NCBI GenBank assembly: GCA_004556655.1 | Contig: SFGF01000015.1 | Span: 5,115 to 69,114 of the forward strand | Direction: 5' to 3' | Length of the DNA: 64,000 bases | From: Lachnospiraceae bacterium | GTDB lineage: Bacteria; Bacillota; Clostridia; Lachnospirales; Lachnospiraceae | Shown: piece by piece, positions 1-8,821 of the stretch | How the letters are laid out: every line of letters begins with the position of its first letter | Position numbering within the stretch: the stretch's first letter is position 1 | The notes under the pieces: generated by a model | Databases searched by the model: none | Seen by the model: only the letters and a program-made list of their open reading frames with translations | Told to the model about the DNA's origin: nothing | Position numbers and translations under genes: made by a program

Positions 1-161
1 GTGGCACGTCCTTCCCTGTGCTGCTTATGAGGAGGATTACCAGAAGGCATAAACATTATTTTTTCAAGTCCAAATTGCTGATATGCCTTTTCACCCAGAA
101 TCAGATGCCCGATATGGATGGGATCAAAGGTTCCTCCCATAATACCGATTTTCCTTTTCAT
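1..161 (-). CDS. nadD: Nicotinate-nucleotide adenylyltransferase, N-terminal part (cut by window edge)
   Basis: Only the first 53 codons are inside the window. The translation begins MKRKIGIMGGTFDPIHIGHL, with the GGTFDPIHxGH nucleotidyltransferase motif, and continues with a segment ending in MPSGNPPHK, as in NadD. The family adenylylates nicotinate mononucleotide to deamido-NAD in NAD synthesis. The ATG at 161 follows a purine-rich site (GGCGGGGAGAGAT). It is the last visible gene of the obgE-yhbY-nadD run, a common Firmicute order, and starts 13 bases after the yhbY stop. CoaD shares the same fold, but the PPHK segment favours NadD. Confidence 0.88.
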   Translation of the reverse strand, partial: MKRKIGIMGGTFDPIHIGHLILGEKAYQQFGLEKIMFMPSGNPPHKQHREGRA

Positions 162-174
162 ATCTCTCCCCGCC

Positions 175-465
175 TTATGGAAGCTGTATTTTTTTCTTTT
201 CCTTCTTGCCTTCTTTATAAAGAACAATTTTCTTTCCGATTACCTGTACCACCTGAGATCCTGTTCTCTCAGCAAGCATCTGGGCCATCTGAGAGGGATT
301 GTCCATGCAATTCTGCAGCACACTAATTTTAATCAGCTCTCTTGCTTCAAGTGCTTCACTGACAGACTTGGTAAATTCCGGAGTTAAACTGGATTTACCA
401 ATCTGCAGAATTGGTTCCATTGTCATTGCAAGACTTTTTAAATATGCTCTTTGTTTACTTGTCAT
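175..465 (-). CDS. yhbY: YhbY-family (CRM domain) RNA-binding protein
   Basis: A 96-residue protein beginning MTSKQRAYLKSLA, with the CRM-domain sequences LQIGKSSLTPEF and ELIKISVL. YhbY proteins bind pre-50S ribosomal particles and act in ribosome assembly, which suits the neighbours obgE, rpmA and rplU. The start at 465 has a GGAGG 6-7 bases upstream. A longer frame beginning at 549 would run far into the end of obgE and has no ribosome binding site, so it was not used. The protein ends in a lysine-rich tail. Confidence 0.9.
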   Translation of the reverse strand: MTSKQRAYLKSLAMTMEPILQIGKSSLTPEFTKSVSEALEARELIKISVLQNCMDNPSQMAQMLAERTGSQVVQVIGKKIVLYKEGKKEKKKIQLP

Positions 466-478
466 GATATCCTCCGTC

Positions 479-1768
479 TTATTTATAATAATCAAATTCG
501 AAACCATACATACGTACAGTATCACCTTCCTGAATGCCTGCCTTTTCAAGTTCTTCCAGAATACCTCCCTCTTTCAGGAACTTCTGGAAGAAAGAAAATC
601 CTTTCTCAGAATCAAGATTTGTGTAACCAAGCATTTTTTCGATCTTAGGACCTTCTACTATATAAGTATGTCCATCATCTTCCTTTTCGACTGTGTAAGG
701 AAGATTTTCAGTTATCAGAACATCCTCCGGGAAGAATTCCTGCTCAAAGATAATCGGCTGTTTTTCCGTATGATCCAATAGATCTTTTACTGCATATAAT
801 AATTCTTTAACACCTTTTCCGGAAACCGCAGATATCGGATATACTTTAATCCCTTTCGGTTCAAACTCATCCCGGAGACGCTGAACGGGATCTTCATCTT
901 CCGAATAGATCACATCAATTTTATTTGCTGCGATCACCTGCGGACGTGATGCAATCTCCGGATTGTATGCTTCCAACTCCGCATTGATCTTATAAATATC
1001 TTCCACAGGATCTCTTCCTTCTGTAGAAGCTGCATCTACAATATGAATCATCACCCGGGTACGTTCAATATGACGAAGGAACTCATGTCCCAATCCCACG
1101 CCCTCAGATGCGCCTTCAATCAGTCCTGGAATATCCGCAATAACAAAACCATCATTACCGTCCAAATCGACGACACCAAGATTGGGGGTCAGAGTAGTAA
1201 AATGATAATTTGCGATTTTGGGCTGTGCATTTGTCACACGGGAAAGAAATGTTGATTTTCCCACGTTTGGATAACCCACAAGACCAACATCAGCAATCAC
1301 TTTCAATTCCAGACGTACTTCCAGTTCCTGGGCCGGCTGTCCCGGCTGTGCGTACTTCGGAACTTGCATGGTTGCAGTAGCATAATGCATATTTCCTTTT
1401 CCGCCCCTGCCTCCTTTTAGAATAATCTGACGTCTGTTTTCTCCTGACATATCAGCAATAACTTTTCCGCTTTCTGCCTCATATACTACTGTACCTTCCG
1501 GTACTTTCAGAACAATATCCTTTCCATCCGAACCATGGCAGCGTTTTTTACCACCTTCTTCACCGTTCTGTGCGGAATACTTTCTTTTGTGGCGGAATTC
1601 ATTCAGGGTGTTCAATCCCTCATCCACTTCAAATATTACATCCCCACCACGGCCGCCGTCTCCGCCATCCGGACCGCCATTCGGTACATAAAGTTCTCTC
1701 CGGAAACTGACATGACCATCGCCACCCTTTCCGGAACGGATGATTATTTTCGCTCTGTCTGCAAACAT
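479..1768 (-). CDS. obgE: Obg family GTPase
   Basis: A 429-residue protein with the three Obg domains in order: a glycine-rich Obg fold (about residues 1-158, with repeated GGDGG-type stretches), a G domain (about 160-330) and a C-terminal OCT domain (about 350-429). The G1 loop GYPNVGKS lies at residues 165-172, DIPG gives G3 and NKID gives G4. Obg binds the 50S subunit and (p)ppGpp and links ribosome maturation to growth and, in sporulating bacteria, to sporulation. It lies downstream of the rpmA terminator, so it is read by readthrough or from a promoter I could not identify between 1769 and 1870. The start follows AGGAG. Confidence 0.97.
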   Translation of the reverse strand: MFADRAKIIIRSGKGGDGHVSFRRELYVPNGGPDGGDGGRGGDVIFEVDEGLNTLNEFRHKRKYSAQNGEEGGKKRCHGSDGKDIVLKVPEGTVVYEAESGKVIADMSGENRRQIILKGGRGGKGNMHYATATMQVPKYAQPGQPAQELEVRLELKVIADVGLVGYPNVGKSTFLSRVTNAQPKIANYHFTTLTPNLGVVDLDGNDGFVIADIPGLIEGASEGVGLGHEFLRHIERTRVMIHIVDAASTEGRDPVEDIYKINAELEAYNPEIASRPQVIAANKIDVIYSEDEDPVQRLRDEFEPKGIKVYPISAVSGKGVKELLYAVKDLLDHTEKQPIIFEQEFFPEDVLITENLPYTVEKEDDGHTYIVEGPKIEKMLGYTNLDSEKGFSFFQKFLKEGGILEELEKAGIQEGDTVRMYGFEFDYYK

Positions 1769-1869
1769 ATTCTTACTCCTGTATTTATTTTGATCATAGA
1801 ATTCACAATCCGTTTAAACTTATACATGATGGATACGAACTCCTGATACATTAATCAAAATTTAATAGC

Positions 1870-1904
1870 AAAAAACAGGCTTCAAACCAAATTGATTTGA
1901 AGCC
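1870..1904 (-). terminator. Rho-independent terminator after rpmA
   Basis: On the minus strand GGCTTCAAA and TTTGAAGCC form a 9-bp stem with a 9-base loop, followed after two bases by six T residues. It sits 13 bases past the rpmA stop and should end most rplU-prp-rpmA transcripts before obgE. Confidence 0.85.
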
Positions 1905-1916
1905 CGCACATATGCA

Positions 1917-2201
1917 TTACTCAGCTACCGGAACGATAGAAACCTGTTTCTTATCTCTTCCTTTTCTTTCAAAACGAACAACACCGTCTGTCAGTGCAAA
2001 CAGAGTATCGTCTTTTCCACGTCCAACGTTAACACCTGGATGAATCTTGGTTCCACGCTGTCTGTAAAGGATATTACCAGCTTTTACAAACTGTCCGTCA
2101 GCTCTCTTTGCTCCTAATCTCTTGGACTCGGAATCTCTACCGTTCTTAGTAGAACCAACTCCCTTTTTATGAGCAAAAAATTGAAGGTTCATATTTAACA
2201 T
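1917..2201 (-). CDS. rpmA: 50S ribosomal protein L27
   Basis: A 94-residue L27 with the conserved HKKGVGSTKNGRDSESKRLG sequence. It carries the Firmicute N-terminal extension MLNMNLQFFA before HKKG. In this phylum the extension is removed by the protease Prp, which exposes the N-terminus that reaches the peptidyl transferase centre. The prp gene is immediately upstream with a 4-base gap, and the extension ends in the expected LQFFA cleavage sequence. The start follows GGAGG at a normal distance. A terminator lies just downstream. Confidence 0.97.
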   Translation of the reverse strand: MLNMNLQFFAHKKGVGSTKNGRDSESKRLGAKRADGQFVKAGNILYRQRGTKIHPGVNVGRGKDDTLFALTDGVVRFERKGRDKKQVSIVPVAE

Positions 2202-2205
2202 GGTT

Positions 2206-2535
2206 TTACACCTCCTCGAAGATTATATCAATAAAATCTGTATACTGTTCATCTTCCATTCTCTGTAATCCGAGAATGAGCGAATTCAGAAGTAATAAAC
2301 ATTCTTTGGAAGGACTGTTTTCAAGAGAAAAACGAATGTCTGCCGATTCCTCATCCACATCCACCCGGAACTCATCTTCCGTAAATGCCTCTATGGAATT
2401 AACTGTATTAATAACCAACGCCGAAATAGCAGCACAGACAATATCCTCGCCTTCTTGCGCATATCCTGCATGGCCGTCCACATCAAATCCAATACATTGA
2501 TGTTCCGAATTCTGATAAAACGTTACCCTGGTCAT
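2206..2535 (-). CDS. prp: Ribosomal-processing cysteine protease Prp
   Basis: A 109-residue protein of the YsxB/Prp family. The two catalytic positions are visible: His in DGHAGYA (about residue 22) and Cys in DIVCAAIS (about residue 34). Prp cleaves the N-terminal extension of L27 and is needed for 50S assembly in the Firmicutes that have it. Lying between rplU and rpmA is the canonical arrangement, and the adjacent rpmA product has the matching cleavage site. The ATG at 2535 is preceded by AGGTGA. Confidence 0.93.
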   Translation of the reverse strand: MTRVTFYQNSEHQCIGFDVDGHAGYAQEGEDIVCAAISALVINTVNSIEAFTEDEFRVDVDEESADIRFSLENSPSKECLLLLNSLILGLQRMEDEQYTDFIDIIFEEV

Positions 2536-2547
2536 CAGCTCACCTGA

Positions 2548-2853
2548 TTAAGCGTTGATCTTTTCGATTTTCACTTTTGTGAACTGCTGTCTATGTCCGT
2601 TTTTCTTATGATAACCAGTTTTTCTCTTATACTTGTAAACAATAACTTTTCTAGCCTTGCCATTCTCGATTACGGAAGCAGTAACGCTTGCGTTCTCAAC
2701 ATCAGCACCAACTTTCAGACCATCATTGCTTACTGCAAGTACCTGATCAAATGTAACGGTTTCTCCAGCTTCTACACCAAGCTTTTCTACTTTAATGATA
2801 TCGCCTTCGGCTACTTTGTACTGTTTACCACCTGTTGCAATAATTGCGTACAT
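2548..2853 (-). CDS. rplU: 50S ribosomal protein L21
   Basis: A 101-residue L21 beginning MYAIIATGGKQYKV and ending KFTKVKIEKINA-like, with the family signature around YKRKTGYHKKNGHRQ. It is a 50S protein contacting 23S rRNA. The ATG at 2853 has AGGAGG eight bases upstream. A GTG at 2862 in the same frame falls inside the ribosome binding site and was rejected. First gene of the rplU-prp-rpmA operon, read from the promoter at 2937-2965 through a leader of about 75 bases. Confidence 0.97.
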   Translation of the reverse strand: MYAIIATGGKQYKVAEGDIIKVEKLGVEAGETVTFDQVLAVSNDGLKVGADVENASVTASVIENGKARKVIVYKYKRKTGYHKKNGHRQQFTKVKIEKINA

Positions 2854-2929
2854 ATGGCACACCTCCTATTATCATTACTCGCCAAATACGGTGATCCTTT
2901 CGGATGCTTCTACCTCTTTGTGCGGCATA
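2854..2929 (-). promoter_or_regulatory. Candidate L21 leader (5' UTR of rplU)
   Basis: The transcribed leader contains a short hairpin (GCATCC-GAAA-GGAT) and a following CCG, upstream of the AGGAGG. Many Firmicutes carry a structured L21 leader here that mediates autogenous control. The position and hairpin suit that, but I could not match the whole consensus. Confidence 0.35.
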
Positions 2930-2936
2930 CTTCGTA

Positions 2937-2965
2937 ATCTTAACACGAAAATCCCGTATCGTCAA
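2937..2965 (-). promoter_or_regulatory. Vegetative promoter for rplU-prp-rpmA
   Basis: TTGACG (2960-2965) and TAAGAT (2937-2942) are separated by exactly 17 bases, close to the sigma-A consensus. Transcription would start near 2930. Confidence 0.75.
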
Positions 2966-3003
2966 CTATTTAGATAAATTTTTTATCATAAAATTAAAAT
3001 ATT

Positions 3004-3879
3004 TTATTCGTTATCCAGACAATGGCTTGCAGCGATTGCCAACACACCAGGTCCGGTGTGACATATTACACTGAGAGACAGTGTATCGACGCTGCTGATT
3101 GGAAGATTCGGAAAAGCAGCTCTTACTTCTTCCGTCCACGCTTCTGCTTCTTCCCTGCTTGATGTATAGGCAATATGGAGCTTCATTTCACCTTTCTTCA
3201 CATAATCTGCAAATCGGGTATCCAAATCCTTTTTCATGGCCTCCAACATATTTTTCTTTGCCGGTTTCATTCCACGCACTTTTTTATATGCATCCAGCTT
3301 TTCCCCCTGAATCTGCAGAATCGGTTTCAAATTCAAAGCAGAACCAAGCAAAGCAGCTGCCGGAGTGATCCTTCCTCCCTTTTTCAGATATTTAAGTGTA
3401 TCTACTACAAGATAGATACTGGCTTCCAAAGCTTCTTTTTCCAGAATTTCTTTTACTTCTTCCGCATTTTTTCCCCGCTTTACAAGTGCAATCGCATCCA
3501 TAACAGACTGTCTCATAGTAACGGAAATTCTTTGATTGTTCACAACCTGTACCTTTCCATCATAGTCCTGGGCAAGTCCCATCGCTGTCTCACAGGATGC
3601 GCTAAGACCACTCGACATAGGAATATGGACAATCTGATCATATTCTTTCAACAGCTTATTCCACAGATCCATAACATCTGCCGGAGAAGGCTGAGAAGTA
3701 GAGACATTTACATCCTGAGCAAGAAGTTCATAAAATTGCTCCAGTGATAAGTCCACTTCCTCATAACATAATTTCTCATTTACAAAAAAAGGCATTGGCA
3801 TAACATAAATTCCCAATTGTCTGGCTTCTGCCTGTGTAATTCCACTGTTACTGTCTGTTACAATGGCAATTCGGCTCAT
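3004..3879 (-). CDS. DegV family fatty-acid-binding protein (FakB-like)
   Basis: A 291-residue DegV protein. The N-terminal AIVTDSNSGI, the lipid head-group sequence VSTSQPSPADV and the IPMSSGLS motif are typical. FakB/DegV proteins present fatty acids to the kinase FakA so that exogenous fatty acids can enter phospholipid synthesis. A FakA-like DAK2 protein is encoded at 47457-49118, so a partner is available, although the two genes are not adjacent. Soluble, with no signal peptide. The start follows GGGAGGAAG. Assignment as FakB rather than another DegV paralogue is inference. Confidence 0.9.
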   Translation of the reverse strand: MSRIAIVTDSNSGITQAEARQLGIYVMPMPFFVNEKLCYEEVDLSLEQFYELLAQDVNVSTSQPSPADVMDLWNKLLKEYDQIVHIPMSSGLSASCETAMGLAQDYDGKVQVVNNQRISVTMRQSVMDAIALVKRGKNAEEVKEILEKEALEASIYLVVDTLKYLKKGGRITPAAALLGSALNLKPILQIQGEKLDAYKKVRGMKPAKKNMLEAMKKDLDTRFADYVKKGEMKLHIAYTSSREEAEAWTEEVRAAFPNLPISSVDTLSLSVICHTGPGVLAIAASHCLDNE

Positions 3880-3991
3880 ATTTCTTCCTCCCTGTAAAAT
3901 ACAATCATCACACGTTCTTTCCTATTATAGCATTATTTCCGTCACTTTTAAAGTTTTTTCGTTTATAAACGATAGTGTAATCTCCGTATGG

Positions 3992-4159
3992 CTACCTTAC
4001 AAAAATAAAGCTGCCCACACTGAATTGATTTATAGAATTCTGCAGCATATGTTTCATAACCGGGTCAAAAAGTATTCCATAAATGATTACCATCATTCCT
4101 GTTCCAAACAACAATACCGTCGGCAAAAGTATACCAAGAATTGTTTTCCATCCGTTTCT
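3992..4159 (-). pseudogene. In-frame continuation of the CPBP protease gene after a TAG codon
   Basis: Directly after the TAG stop of the CPBP gene (4160-4162) the same frame stays open for 55 more codons, to a TAG at 3992. The encoded stretch begins RNGWKTILGILLPTVLLFG and contains a convincing membrane segment (about 25 hydrophobic residues) followed by an amphipathic tail. There is no ribosome binding site or start codon at its beginning. The simplest reading is that the original protein was about 336 residues and a point mutation created a premature amber stop. Readthrough is possible. Confidence 0.6.
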
Positions 4160-5002
4160 CTAAGGAATGAATGTTCTTTTCATTCCCTTTTTATGATGCA
4201 GCAGATAATTTCCAAGATACAGACCAAAAGGCGATGCAGCCGCGAAAATTATATAGATCCCGATACTTACCAGCGGAATCTGAATTTCTGTATTGTTGCG
4301 GATCATCTGCTCACCAACCTGTTGAGCCTCCTGCATGATACTGTTTTGTAGTGATCCATACAAGAACACCTGTAAAAGTATCGGAAAAAGATTGTTTATA
4401 CAATGGAAAAAGGACGGATATACCATATTCTCCGTTTCCAGCATAATATAGGAAATGGCGGCTCCGAGAATCCCGGTAGGTAAGAAACGAAGCGGATCTG
4501 AATGAAATAATCCAAAGTAAATTCCCATGATCAGCACAACAAGCCATTCTTTACGAACAGAGTATAGGGTATGTATGATCACACCCCGATGAACAGCCTC
4601 TTCACAGATAGCAGGCATGATCGAAACAACCAGAATGGTCACAAAAACAGGAACACTAAACATAACTTCATTCAGACCGCTGTTAAGCTGCTCCATCTGT
4701 ATGGGAAACAGACGATATTGAATCAGCATGATGACCATGTCCAGTAGATAAGTACTACCCCATATAATGAAGGTTCCAAGGATCGGAAGAAATTCCGGTT
4801 TCTTTACCGGAAATAATACTTTAAGCGGATATCCCATCACCTTTGTAAAAATCAGTGCCATCACCAATATCAAAAGTTCTGTAGCTGCCAGTCCATACAT
4901 TCCCCAGTAAGCCTGCATTGGCACACAGATAAAGAAAAAAGCCGCCATGATCAGAATAAAAAATACAATTCCATGCCATGGTTTTAATGCCCTGCGTTTC
5001 AT
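4160..5002 (-). CDS. CPBP (CAAX protease/bacteriocin-processing) family membrane protease
   Basis: A 280-residue polytopic membrane protein with about eight hydrophobic segments. The family motifs are present: EEAVHRG (motif 1, Glu-Glu-x3-Arg) and FGLFHSD (motif 2, with the His). CPBP proteins are intramembrane glutamic-type proteases; bacterial members act in peptide maturation, immunity or signalling, and the substrate here is unknown. The start overlaps the rng stop by four bases and follows GGAGGTGAC. The protein seems C-terminally shortened, because the frame continues past the TAG with a further membrane helix (see 3992-4159). The catalytic motifs are upstream of the break, so activity may survive. 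Confidence 0.85.
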   Translation of the reverse strand: MKRRALKPWHGIVFFILIMAAFFFICVPMQAYWGMYGLAATELLILVMALIFTKVMGYPLKVLFPVKKPEFLPILGTFIIWGSTYLLDMVIMLIQYRLFPIQMEQLNSGLNEVMFSVPVFVTILVVSIMPAICEEAVHRGVIIHTLYSVRKEWLVVLIMGIYFGLFHSDPLRFLPTGILGAAISYIMLETENMVYPSFFHCINNLFPILLQVFLYGSLQNSIMQEAQQVGEQMIRNNTEIQIPLVSIGIYIIFAAASPFGLYLGNYLLHHKKGMKRTFIP

Positions 5003-6216
5003 CGTCCGTCACCTCCTGTAACTTCAGTCACCTGTTCACGAATCGATTTTTCTTCTTTTTTACGTGTCAATTCCATGATTCCAAGAGCCGTTACATCTAC
5101 AACCGTTGTCGTAATTCTGTCATCTCTCACAAAGTTTTTCATAGCTCGTATAAGCTCAGACCGATCCTCATATTGATTCATATTGATAAAATCAATCAGA
5201 ATCATACCATACAGGTTTCTGAGTCTCAGCTGTCGTGCAATCTCCTTTGCAGCTTCCAGATTTATCTTTTTATATTCTTCATCCGCCCTTTTTTTACTCA
5301 TATACTTTCCAGAGTTTACATCAATCGCTACAAAAGCTTCCGTCTGCTGTATAATCAGAAAACCGCCGGATTTTAACCAGACTTTCTCATCCAATGCCTC
5401 TTCCAGTCCATGTTCCAGTCGATAAAGCTTATAAAGAGGAAGAAGTGAATCCTGATAGAGTTTCACCTCACATCCTGGTTTGGGGTTCATTTTGTTTGTA
5501 TATTCCAGTATTTTTTTGTAAATTTTCTCATCATCCGTGACAATATGATCCAATGCATCCCAATATACATTTTTCATGGCATTTGTCACAAAATCCGATC
5601 CCTCTTTGATTTTGGTAAAGCAGGGATTAAATCTCCCACGCCGGATGGTTTCTTCCAATTCTCTTTTCAGGTCTTCCAGCTCAGCCAGAATATGTTCTTT
5701 CGAAGCTCCGGCTGCATTCGTTCGAACGATCACTCCAAAATCACACTGATTTCCAAGAGTCTGTTCCAAAAGTCCTTTTAATTCTTCCCGTTTTTCTTTT
5801 GACAGTTTATTGGATACACCAATTGTTTTATTTTCTGTAGTAAGTACCAGATAAGTACCTGAAAAACTCAAATTGCAGGTAACGCAGGGAGCCTTTGTTT
5901 TTAAGGCTTCCTGCGTTACCTGAACCAGTAATTCATCTCCCGCTTTCAAATCCTGTGATTTTTTTTCACATGTAAAAATCGGATGGTGACCTTTCGTATA
6001 CGGGTAAAAACAGGGAATTCTATTTTCAATCTCAACAAAGGCACCCTTGATATTCGGTAACACCCGCTGTACTTTTCCTACATGGATACTTCCCAACAGA
6101 TATTCTTTTTCGGGGCTTTCCAGATGCAGATCAACCAATCTGCCATTTTCCTCTTGAGCGATTACCCGGCAGGGATGGTTTTTCCAATTCATATTAGTCA
6201 ATATCAGTCGTTTCAT
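4999..6216 (-). CDS. rng: Ribonuclease G/E family protein
   Basis: A 405-residue RNase E/G catalytic core. An S1-like region near residues 35-110 precedes the DNase I-like domain. The magnesium-binding aspartates are seen in AIDVNSG and LIDFINM. The family makes single-strand endonucleolytic cuts in rRNA precursors and mRNA. It is shorter than proteobacterial RNase G (about 490 residues), mostly at the C-terminus, which is usual for clostridial members. It lies 10 bases downstream of the DUF2344 gene in the order radical SAM-DUF2344-rng seen upstream of rplU in many Clostridia, and overlaps the CPBP gene by four bases. Confidence 0.93.
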   Translation of the reverse strand: MKRLILTNMNWKNHPCRVIAQEENGRLVDLHLESPEKEYLLGSIHVGKVQRVLPNIKGAFVEIENRIPCFYPYTKGHHPIFTCEKKSQDLKAGDELLVQVTQEALKTKAPCVTCNLSFSGTYLVLTTENKTIGVSNKLSKEKREELKGLLEQTLGNQCDFGVIVRTNAAGASKEHILAELEDLKRELEETIRRGRFNPCFTKIKEGSDFVTNAMKNVYWDALDHIVTDDEKIYKKILEYTNKMNPKPGCEVKLYQDSLLPLYKLYRLEHGLEEALDEKVWLKSGGFLIIQQTEAFVAIDVNSGKYMSKKRADEEYKKINLEAAKEIARQLRLRNLYGMILIDFINMNQYEDRSELIRAMKNFVRDDRITTTVVDVTALGIMELTRKKEEKSIREQVTEVTGGDGR

Positions 6217-6226
6217 TTTTTATCCC

Positions 6227-6934
6227 TTATTCAATATCTTCTCCGAGATTTTCCAGCGATATCAGTTTCCGCATTACTTCTCCTCCGAGATCTGCATACA
6301 CTTCTTCTCTGTGAATCATGAAAGAAAAAGGAGCAAGTTCGGTTCCAAGGAATTGTGCAAATGCCTCCATCACCAGATCTGGTTTCAGATTATGCACGCT
6401 GCCTGTAGAAAGCTGCATCCAAATCTGATCTCCCCGAAGCTCAAGACGATAAATCCAGGATTTAATATCTGTTTCCTGTTCACTTCTTTTGGTCTTTCTC
6501 AAAATGACAATAGAATCCTGAGCGTAAAACTGCTGCAGTTTCTCTTTCCAGTCCCCTGAAGGTTCCTTTCCCTCACGAAAGCTGACCGAATAATCCGCAG
6601 CGGCAACAAGTGCCATACAGGCACTGGCTTTTGCATCCGGAATCTGTCGTACACTCAGCACTTTCATGCCGTCAGCCATCGTATCATTCAGACGTTTCAC
6701 CATCTCTTTGGATGGCATCGCTTCTGTAAGCTCCATATCAAAATACTCACCGCTGCTTGTCACACCTACTCCCAACGGGGCTGCAAAGGACATAATCATG
6801 TGCGGCGAAAATCCACCGGAATATGCAATCGGAATCCCGGCTCTGCGAATCGCTTTTTGAAAATAACGCATAATATCCAGATGTCCGATAAATTTCATGG
6901 CTCCTTCTTTTGAAAATTTAACCCTTACTTTCAA
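6227..6934 (-). CDS. TIGR03936/DUF2344 radical SAM-associated protein
   Basis: A 235-residue protein starting LKVRVKFSKEGAMKFIGHLD, the typical opening of the DUF2344 family. Family members are encoded next to, or fused to, TIGR03960 B12-binding radical SAM enzymes, as here. Their biochemical role is not established. I chose the TTG at 6934 because it has GGAGG eight bases upstream. A longer frame from an ATG at 6967 would overlap the upstream gene by 50 bases and lacks a site. The remaining 17-base overlap suggests translational coupling. Confidence 0.9.
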   Translation of the reverse strand: MKVRVKFSKEGAMKFIGHLDIMRYFQKAIRRAGIPIAYSGGFSPHMIMSFAAPLGVGVTSSGEYFDMELTEAMPSKEMVKRLNDTMADGMKVLSVRQIPDAKASACMALVAAADYSVSFREGKEPSGDWKEKLQQFYAQDSIVILRKTKRSEQETDIKSWIYRLELRGDQIWMQLSTGSVHNLKPDLVMEAFAQFLGTELAPFSFMIHREEVYADLGGEVMRKLISLENLGEDIE

Positions 6935-8792
6935 CACAGACACCTCCTTTATATTTTCCGGCTCCACATCCGGAACACTTCATCCGACAATTCGGAGTAA
7001 CTGTTTCTTCCTGCGCATTTTTCCATTCCCGAAGAAGAAACTGTTTTGATACTCCAATATCGATAAAATCCCACGGAAAAATCTCATCCTCTTTTCTTTC
7101 ACGGATTGTATAAAAATCTGTGTCAATGCCTGTCTCTTCAAACGCTTCTTTCCAGTACTCCGGATGGAAATATTCAGACCAGGAATCGAATATCGCACCT
7201 TTTTCATATGCCTTCCATATCGCATCGCCGATTTTTCGGTCCCCCCGGGCCAATATACCTTCCAGTACAGTCACATCTGCCTCATGCCAGTTATACTTAA
7301 TGCTCTTCTGATTTAACTGTGCATGAATCTCTTCCCGCACAATACGCGCCCGATCAAGGAATTCTTCTTCTTTGCACATAGGTGCCCACTGAAATGGTGT
7401 AAATGGCTTTGGAACAAAGAAAGATGTACTTGCTGTAATCTGACATTTTCCATGTCTTTGCTCCTTAGGAATCTCATAATAGCGTTTCGCTATTTTTTCA
7501 CACAGATGAGCAATCCCCTTCATATCATTCTCAGTCTCAGTAGGAAGTCCCAGCATGAAGTACAGCTTTACCTTAGACCAACCGCCCTCAAAAGCTTTTC
7601 CTGCGCCCTCCAGTATCACTTCTTCCGTCAATCCCTTATTGATGACATCTCGAAGTCGCTGAGAACCTGCTTCCGGTGCAAATGTGAGACTGCTCTTCCT
7701 GATATCCTGTACCTTTTTCATCACATCCAGGGAAAATGCATCAATTCTCAAAGAAGGCAGAGAAATATTGACACCTCTTCTTCCACATTCATCCATCAGA
7801 AAATTCACCAGTTCCGGCAGTTTGGAATAATCACTGGAGCTCAAAGAACTAAGTGAAATCTCCTCATGTCCGGTACTATCCAGCATCTCCACAGCTTTGG
7901 CTTTTAAGAACTCCACATCCCGTTCTCTGGTAGGACGGTACAACATCCCCGCCTGACAAAAACGGCAGCCGCGAATACAGCCTCTCTGAATCTCCAGAAC
8001 CACTCTGTCCTGAGTAGCTTTGATAAACGGCACGACAGGCGCTTTTGGATAATAAGTATCCGTAACATCCATGACAATCTGTTTCTGAATTTTTTCCGGA
8101 ATATTCGTATCTACAGGCGTAAAGGCATCAATCGTTCCATCTTCTTTATAGGTAACACGGTACAGAGAAGGTACATAGATTCCAGGAATCTGTGCAGCCT
8201 TTTTCAGAAAATCCTTACGCGTTCCGCCGCAGGCTTTATTCTCCTTATACAGATCCATCAGAGGAAAATAAACAGTCTCTCCCTCACCGATATAAAAAAG
8301 ATCAAAAAACTGTGCCAGCGGTTCCGGATTGTACGTACAGGGACCTCCTCCAATCACAATGGGGTCTTCTTCTGTTCTGTTTTGAGCAAGCATGGGAATT
8401 TGGGACAGATCCAAAATCTGCAGGATATTCGTATAACACATTTCATATTGAATCGTTATTCCCAGGAAATCAAAATTCTTCACAGGTTCCTGGGATTCCA
8501 GTGCAAACAACGGAATCTTCTGTTCTCTCAGCACTTTGTCAAGATCCGGCCATGGAGAGTAAACCCGCTCACACCAGATATCCTCCCGCTGATTGAACAT
8601 ATCGTAGAGTATCTGGATTCCCAGATGAGACATACCAATCTCGTAAACATCTGGGAAACACATGCAAAAACGGATCATATTTTCAAATTCAGATGATTCT
8701 GACTTGTCCACTGCATTTACTTCATTGCCTATATACCTGGCCGGTTTTTCAATCTGCAGCAGTATTTCATCACTTAATGCTAATTTTCTCAT
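6918..8792 (-). CDS. TIGR03960 family B12-binding radical SAM protein
   Basis: A 624-residue protein with an N-terminal cobalamin-binding-like region (VYEIGMSHLGIQILY, then GGGPCTYNPEPLA) and a central radical SAM domain whose iron-sulfur motif CIRGCRFC fits CxxxCxxC. The C-terminus ends in a cysteine-rich KCSGCGAGKYK-like stretch. Family members are broadly conserved in Firmicutes upstream of DUF2344 and RNase G. The substrate is unknown; RNA modification has been suggested from context only. Full length for the family. It starts after a weak purine-rich site downstream of the palindrome at 8822-8873. Confidence 0.92.
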   Translation of the reverse strand: MRKLALSDEILLQIEKPARYIGNEVNAVDKSESSEFENMIRFCMCFPDVYEIGMSHLGIQILYDMFNQREDIWCERVYSPWPDLDKVLREQKIPLFALESQEPVKNFDFLGITIQYEMCYTNILQILDLSQIPMLAQNRTEEDPIVIGGGPCTYNPEPLAQFFDLFYIGEGETVYFPLMDLYKENKACGGTRKDFLKKAAQIPGIYVPSLYRVTYKEDGTIDAFTPVDTNIPEKIQKQIVMDVTDTYYPKAPVVPFIKATQDRVVLEIQRGCIRGCRFCQAGMLYRPTRERDVEFLKAKAVEMLDSTGHEEISLSSLSSSDYSKLPELVNFLMDECGRRGVNISLPSLRIDAFSLDVMKKVQDIRKSSLTFAPEAGSQRLRDVINKGLTEEVILEGAGKAFEGGWSKVKLYFMLGLPTETENDMKGIAHLCEKIAKRYYEIPKEQRHGKCQITASTSFFVPKPFTPFQWAPMCKEEEFLDRARIVREEIHAQLNQKSIKYNWHEADVTVLEGILARGDRKIGDAIWKAYEKGAIFDSWSEYFHPEYWKEAFEETGIDTDFYTIRERKEDEIFPWDFIDIGVSKQFLLREWKNAQEETVTPNCRMKCSGCGAGKYKGGVCVESKG

Positions 8793-8821
8793 TCTATTGT
8801 CCTTCTAAATTATTTGGTCAT

